DNA from: Sepiola atlantica
Lineage: Eukaryota; Mollusca; Cephalopoda; Sepiida; Sepiolidae
Length of the DNA stretch: 64,000 nt
Assembly (NCBI GenBank): GCA_963556195.1
Contig: OY744544.1
Span: 50,266,825-50,330,824, forward strand
Direction of reading: 5' to 3'
The translations under genes were made by a program, and so were the position numbers. Numbering within the stretch: the stretch's first letter is position 1; each line of letters opens with the position of its first letter. Below, in pieces: positions 59,826 to 64,000 of this stretch. Below the pieces are notes generated by a model that searched no databases, was not told where the DNA came from, and saw nothing but the letters and a program-made list of their open reading frames with translations.

Positions 59826-60604
59826 TTACAGCTAGTTCTTACGTCACTTGAATTCTCAAATAGTCGTGACTCTAAGTATTGATCAGACTTAATGTTACTG
59901 CGTTCGCTGATCCGTAAGCAAAAGAAATGCAAATAAACCGAAATCGTGTACAGATATACATAAAACATGATATATGCGCGCCGACCTTTCGTTTTATACT
60001 AATCTCATCATCATTCCTGTTATTAAAAATAAGGTTTATGGGATAAAGGTTGGATATTGGTCTTAAACAACAACTCGCCTCAACATTCATTGATCTGTTA
60101 CATTCGCCTTTGATTATTTCCTTTAATGATGATTTTGTGTTTTTGGTACTGAGATTTGTCGAAAGCAAATATGTAAATTTGATTTTAATCTCGCATTTTC
60201 ATCTCCACATTAAAATCAGAAACCTCAAATGAACTGCCGCAAATGTAATTGAACCAAATCAAAAATAAAATCTTTGAAACACCAGACATGAATCAACATT
60301 ACTAATCTGTAGACACAACAAGAACTACGTGTGTACTTTTATTACTAGTTTTCGTTTTATAGTTCCATTTCTACACTGTTCTATTTTCTAGATATGAATA
60401 AAAGAAAATAAATTGTAACGCCGTTTTTAATGCTGATGGATGCCCGGCATGAATCCCTTGATACTATTGTACAAATTTGGGTAAAATTAATATCACTATT
60501 GGATTCCTTCTCAAATTTGACTCGGGAAAAGCGGCCTTTATTTTCAATTGGATCGTTGGACATAGATTCAAAGAGATCAACTCTATTATGTTTTGACATT
60601 TTTT
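59826..60604. other. Non-coding stretch
   Basis: Nothing recognised. Confidence 0.5.
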
Positions 60605-60840
60605 AGGTGAGAATTCATGATTTCTATTATTTGGACTACTATTCTCATCTCGATGATATCCACAACGTTTCGGCAGATGTAACCTCCGGTTTTGGTTTAG
60701 ATGCATGTTTTCAAACATGAGAACCTTCTATTCGAAGTTAATTATGTTCATGTCAAACTTGGGAACCTGCACTGAATTTCAAACTGAATCCTTTGTTTAA
60801 AACGCATGGAGTAGATTGTTCTACTTCCATTATTGAAGTG
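60605..60840 (+). repeat. Dispersed repeat, GTTTCGGC family, copy 2
   Basis: TTGGACTACTATTCTCATCT, ACAACGTTTCGGCAGATGTA, CCTCCGGTTTTGGTTTAGAT and TGGGAACCTGCACTGAATTT, then GAGTAGATTGTTC, mirror 9700-9935 block by block. Confidence 0.78.
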
Positions 60841-63004
60841 TCCACATAGATACATGGTCTAATGATTAATAACGTTGGTCACCACTCGTCTTTATGTGTC
60901 TTTTCTTACTACAGGGAATAGTAATTAAGAATAACACAACTTTGTAGTTCAACCTGGTTATCACAACGACACAGAACACTTACACTATTAATACAATGTA
61001 AAAATAACATTTAAGTAAATATTTCATCCGATAGTTCCCAAAATATAGTTTTACTATTTTCACATTCATCTAATTTCACTATGACTATATTCTTATTCTT
61101 AATCTCATCTGACAACTTGTCCTACAGATATATGACTCTATTATCTGCAATTTTTCATTACATGTAATTTTTTAAATCGGCATTTTCATATCGAGTAGAA
61201 ATATAAGAAACATGTCCTTACTGTAAACGAAATCGAAATGCTTTTCTTTATGATGTATTGTATCTGTCATTTCTGGTTAGTGTTGCCCGGTGTAGATCAG
61301 AAAATATGTCACATAACATTATTTCCTGAGTCAGCCCTATACAATTCTGTCTGTGATCCGTCGCAACGCATAACACAATCTCATTACCGATCGGCTGAAT
61401 TGGCGCTTGGTGTCGATCATTAGCTACTCAGTCGCTTTCCACGTCCATTGGTATCACAAGCGGTAACCGGCCCATTTATTTTTGGACTTGTGGGTCAAAT
61501 CTACCGTTTCCACAATACTAGTCTCCGCCCGCATCTCCTAGTTGATGACGTAGTGGATGCCTTTTATGCAGACGTCGATAGAATTTAATCGAAATTAAAT
61601 TTCAAATCGAACTAAAACTTTATTTGTGAAATGCTTTCTACAACATGACGTAAAATTAATGTACTTATATGCATTGCAACTGTTTGTCGAATTATTTAAT
61701 AGAAATGAAACTACCTGATATTATTATTTATTATAAATTCTTAATGACGTCACTATTGCTTATATATTTGTAATCCCTTATCTTGTAAAATCCGAATTTC
61801 ACTATTTCTGTGTGTTTTCCTTTTTTCTGACTTATATTTCCTTCTCATTGGTAAAATTAACTCTTTGTTTTCATTTCCTTCTTTTCAAAAAATCGCCTTT
61901 GTTTCGTACTTTGCCTTTCTCTGTCTCCCCCTCTCTTTCTATTGCTTTTATTTTCATCTTTTAACTTCTCAATCAGTTACTACTATTTCTTTATTAATTA
62001 TTACTAAGATATAGACACAAAAATAACCTCCCATAAAAACAATTCATACGTGTTTAAAGTTTGAGACATTGATTGTGATTTTTTGTTTGTTTATCCTGCC
62101 TATGCCGATCAGGACCCGCCGACAGTAATCTTCGTTATTAATGATAATAAAGGTGTCTATTTACTTATGTCCTGTCAATGTACGATATCCATAGTGTCCA
62201 TCTGTCTGAGATGCAATTGAAAACAAATCACTACTCAAAGATAAAGCACAACTTTTCTTGAGTAAAAGTTGACGAAGAATACAATAGTGTTATTCATTTT
62301 GTATTAGTTCTTTCACTAGAATATCCTTGCGTCTGCATTCACTCATTTATGAGTGCACCGATATGTTGATTTCTTCCGGGGCAACACCGAATGTGGCTAC
62401 TAATTACTACAGAATGTCTTCGATTTTCACATGAAAACATAAAAGTAATAATATTTTACTTCATGTTTTAGTTACAATTCATTATTTTAAATTACAATCC
62501 GAAGATTGACATGTGAATATTTTCCTTATTTAGTTGGGACCAACTCATATCATGCGAAGTAATGACAAAAATTAAGTACAAAATTAGTGCGCATATATTA
62601 TGATGAAAATAAAAGTAAAAATACCGTTTTTAGAGGAGATAATGCTCCAACACCCTAGAACAAGGTATTCCAGTGCGACAAGGCCCCTTACTTCTTAAAT
62701 CCCCCTTTCTGTTGCTGTACCTCAATTTCTATTTCATTTCCTTCCCCTTCCTTGTTTTGTGTCCCGTTCTTTGTTCATCATTACACAAATATTCTTAGTC
62801 CTTATGAACACTTAACATATTCCATGGTCTTCTCTGTTATCGTTATATAAGAGTACGAATATGCCATTTTCCAACATCTCAAATGGCGGACTAAGCATGT
62901 GAAATATTGTGACCGTTTCGCTTCAGATAAGTCAATGTTAGTCACAAGAACTAACCTTTAGCAATCATGATTTAGCATGCTCAAACGCAATATCTTTAAA
63001 CCAA
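60841..63004. other. Non-coding stretch
   Basis: No gene recognised. The 61-codon ORF at 61238-61423 lies in a slightly GC-richer patch (61260-61590) without known motifs. Confidence 0.5.
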
Positions 63005-63180
63005 AACCAGCTTAATTAAACTCGGACAACCCCCAATACTAACTTTAATTTCATAACCCTAAAACTCGGACAACCCCAACCCTAATTTCCTAACCTTAAA
63101 ATTCGGACCACCTCCAGCCCTAACCTTAATTCAATAACCCTAAAACTCGGACCCATAACCCTAATTCCTTAACCCTAATT
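63005..63180 (+). repeat. Tandem repeat of ~50-60 bp units containing CCCTAA telomere-like motifs
   Basis: Units start AAACTCGGACAACCCC or a variant and end TTAATTTCATAACCCTAA. Four starts are seen, at about 63018, 63062, 63098 and 63141. ACCCTAA, AACCCTAAT and CCCTAACCTTAA strings resemble degenerate TTAGGG complement. The number of telomere-like hexamers is small, so this is not a telomere. Confidence 0.75.
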
Positions 63181-64000
63181 AATGATTAATACTGATATTA
63201 ATCATTATAATAATGTCTATACTAATAATATTATAAATATTAGTAACGATACTGATGATAATAGTAATAATAATACGTATTACTAATATCTTAACTGCAT
63301 TTAAATTAACTATTTAGTCATTTACTGTTTTTAGAAGTAGTTTAAAAATGTTAAAACAAATCAGACCTATATCCTGAAGCCGTCTTCTTAGAACCGGACG
63401 GTTAAAAAGAAGGGAGGTGTAATCTCAGATGACTATGGTATTGTTCAAAACTCTGTAAATGAGGAATATGCAGGATCCATTTAAATAATAATCTTAGTCA
63501 CAACAACAACGCGATAGGTTTAAAGTGACTTTGCGTCAACCAAGCCCTGTGAAGAGGCGAGTAGATATTCCTTACCCCAACGATAAAAGACAGAAATTGG
63601 TTTGGAATCGAAAATGACGGATTTTGGTTGTTGGTTGCTTCTTTTGCATTACGGTATATCTATCATTTTTTTTTGGGGGGGGGCAATTTAATACCGAAGT
63701 AATACAACTTGGTATACGACTTTATCTTTCAAGTTCATAATATTTTCTTAGATTTATGGATTAATTTTGTTTAGATATATTTTGTAAATAGTCTGCAAGG
63801 GACAAATAAGCTAAAAATGGAATCCTGGCAGGTATTACAATTCCGGGTCAGAGTTTACATGGGACTAATAGAAAGAAAAGGCTTATTCGTCACTAATCAA
63901 ATCTTTCATGTTTGGGCTGAACTGCTGCATGGTCTCGAGAAGCGGGTTGAAATAATTGAGTAGGTGAATGGATTGTTACTCCAGTAGAGATTAGAAACAA
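63181..64000. other. Non-coding stretch
   Basis: TAAT-type simple sequence at 63180-63290 and a T8/G9 junction near 63667-63684. No gene is seen. Confidence 0.5.

Noticed and set aside
63005..63180. True telomere or chromosome end
   Set aside because: Only a few CCCTAA motifs within longer units, and unique sequence continues to the end of the window.

Overview
The window looks like intergenic or intronic DNA from a large, repeat-dense metazoan genome. A cephalopod mollusc, probably an octopus, is my best guess: very long (TA)n and (TAA)n arrays, several tRNA-derived SINE families, decayed RLE-type LINEs, Penelope-like elements and U2-headed repeats occur together. This assignment rests on style only. 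I see no intact host protein-coding gene. The longest open frames are either microsatellite translations or pieces of dead transposons.

Layout. 0-2 kb: (TA)n arrays with two minus-strand SINE fragments. 2.3-4.1 kb: an AT-rich minisatellite of about 36-40 bp units, interrupted by a 379-bp mariner-type MITE (3536-3914). 9.7-12 kb: a dispersed repeat with a GTTTCGGC core, a mariner-like element with a transposase DNA-binding relic (10154-10723) and a duplicated repeat of about 200 bp. 15.1-18.5 kb: a decayed Penelope-like element (PLE) with reverse transcriptase and GIY-YIG endonuclease, split by three tandem copies of a 376-383 bp unit whose head is the 5' end of U2 snRNA. The nine-base string TACTCTCCT stands at all four junctions. 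This is the most interesting structure in the window.

19.9-30.1 kb: five head-to-tail, decayed copies (A-E) of an R2-superfamily LINE (restriction-like endonuclease type, R4/Dong-like). Copies A, B and E are bounded by (TAA)n and share the 3' end CTAGTGAGTA. 33.4-34.65 kb (minus): a decayed copy of a multi-copy invertebrate protein family with an Asp-rich PIN-like core and a Cys-rich tail. 41.3-43.4 kb: a jockey/CR1-type LINE remnant (endonuclease, then reverse transcriptase) split by an inverted pair of GTTTCGG-type repeats. 45.0-46.8 kb: a 673-bp TIR element and a 133-bp hairpin element. 47.6-52.2 kb: SINEs, a minus-strand LINE zinc-knuckle fragment and a hairpin-rich, CCAAT-containing block. 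52.6-55.2 kb: 2.6 kb of strand-asymmetric polypurine sequence. 55.5-56.4 kb: (TA)n and (TTA)n followed by a second PLE endonuclease fragment. 57-64 kb: short tandem repeats, a GC-richer block with two overlapping ORFs, a SINE, a 330-bp foldback element and a tandem repeat carrying CCCTAA motifs.

No set of genes here works together as a pathway. The window records successive, partly nested transposition. Identities of TE proteins rest on motifs read by eye in translated frames; no database search was possible.
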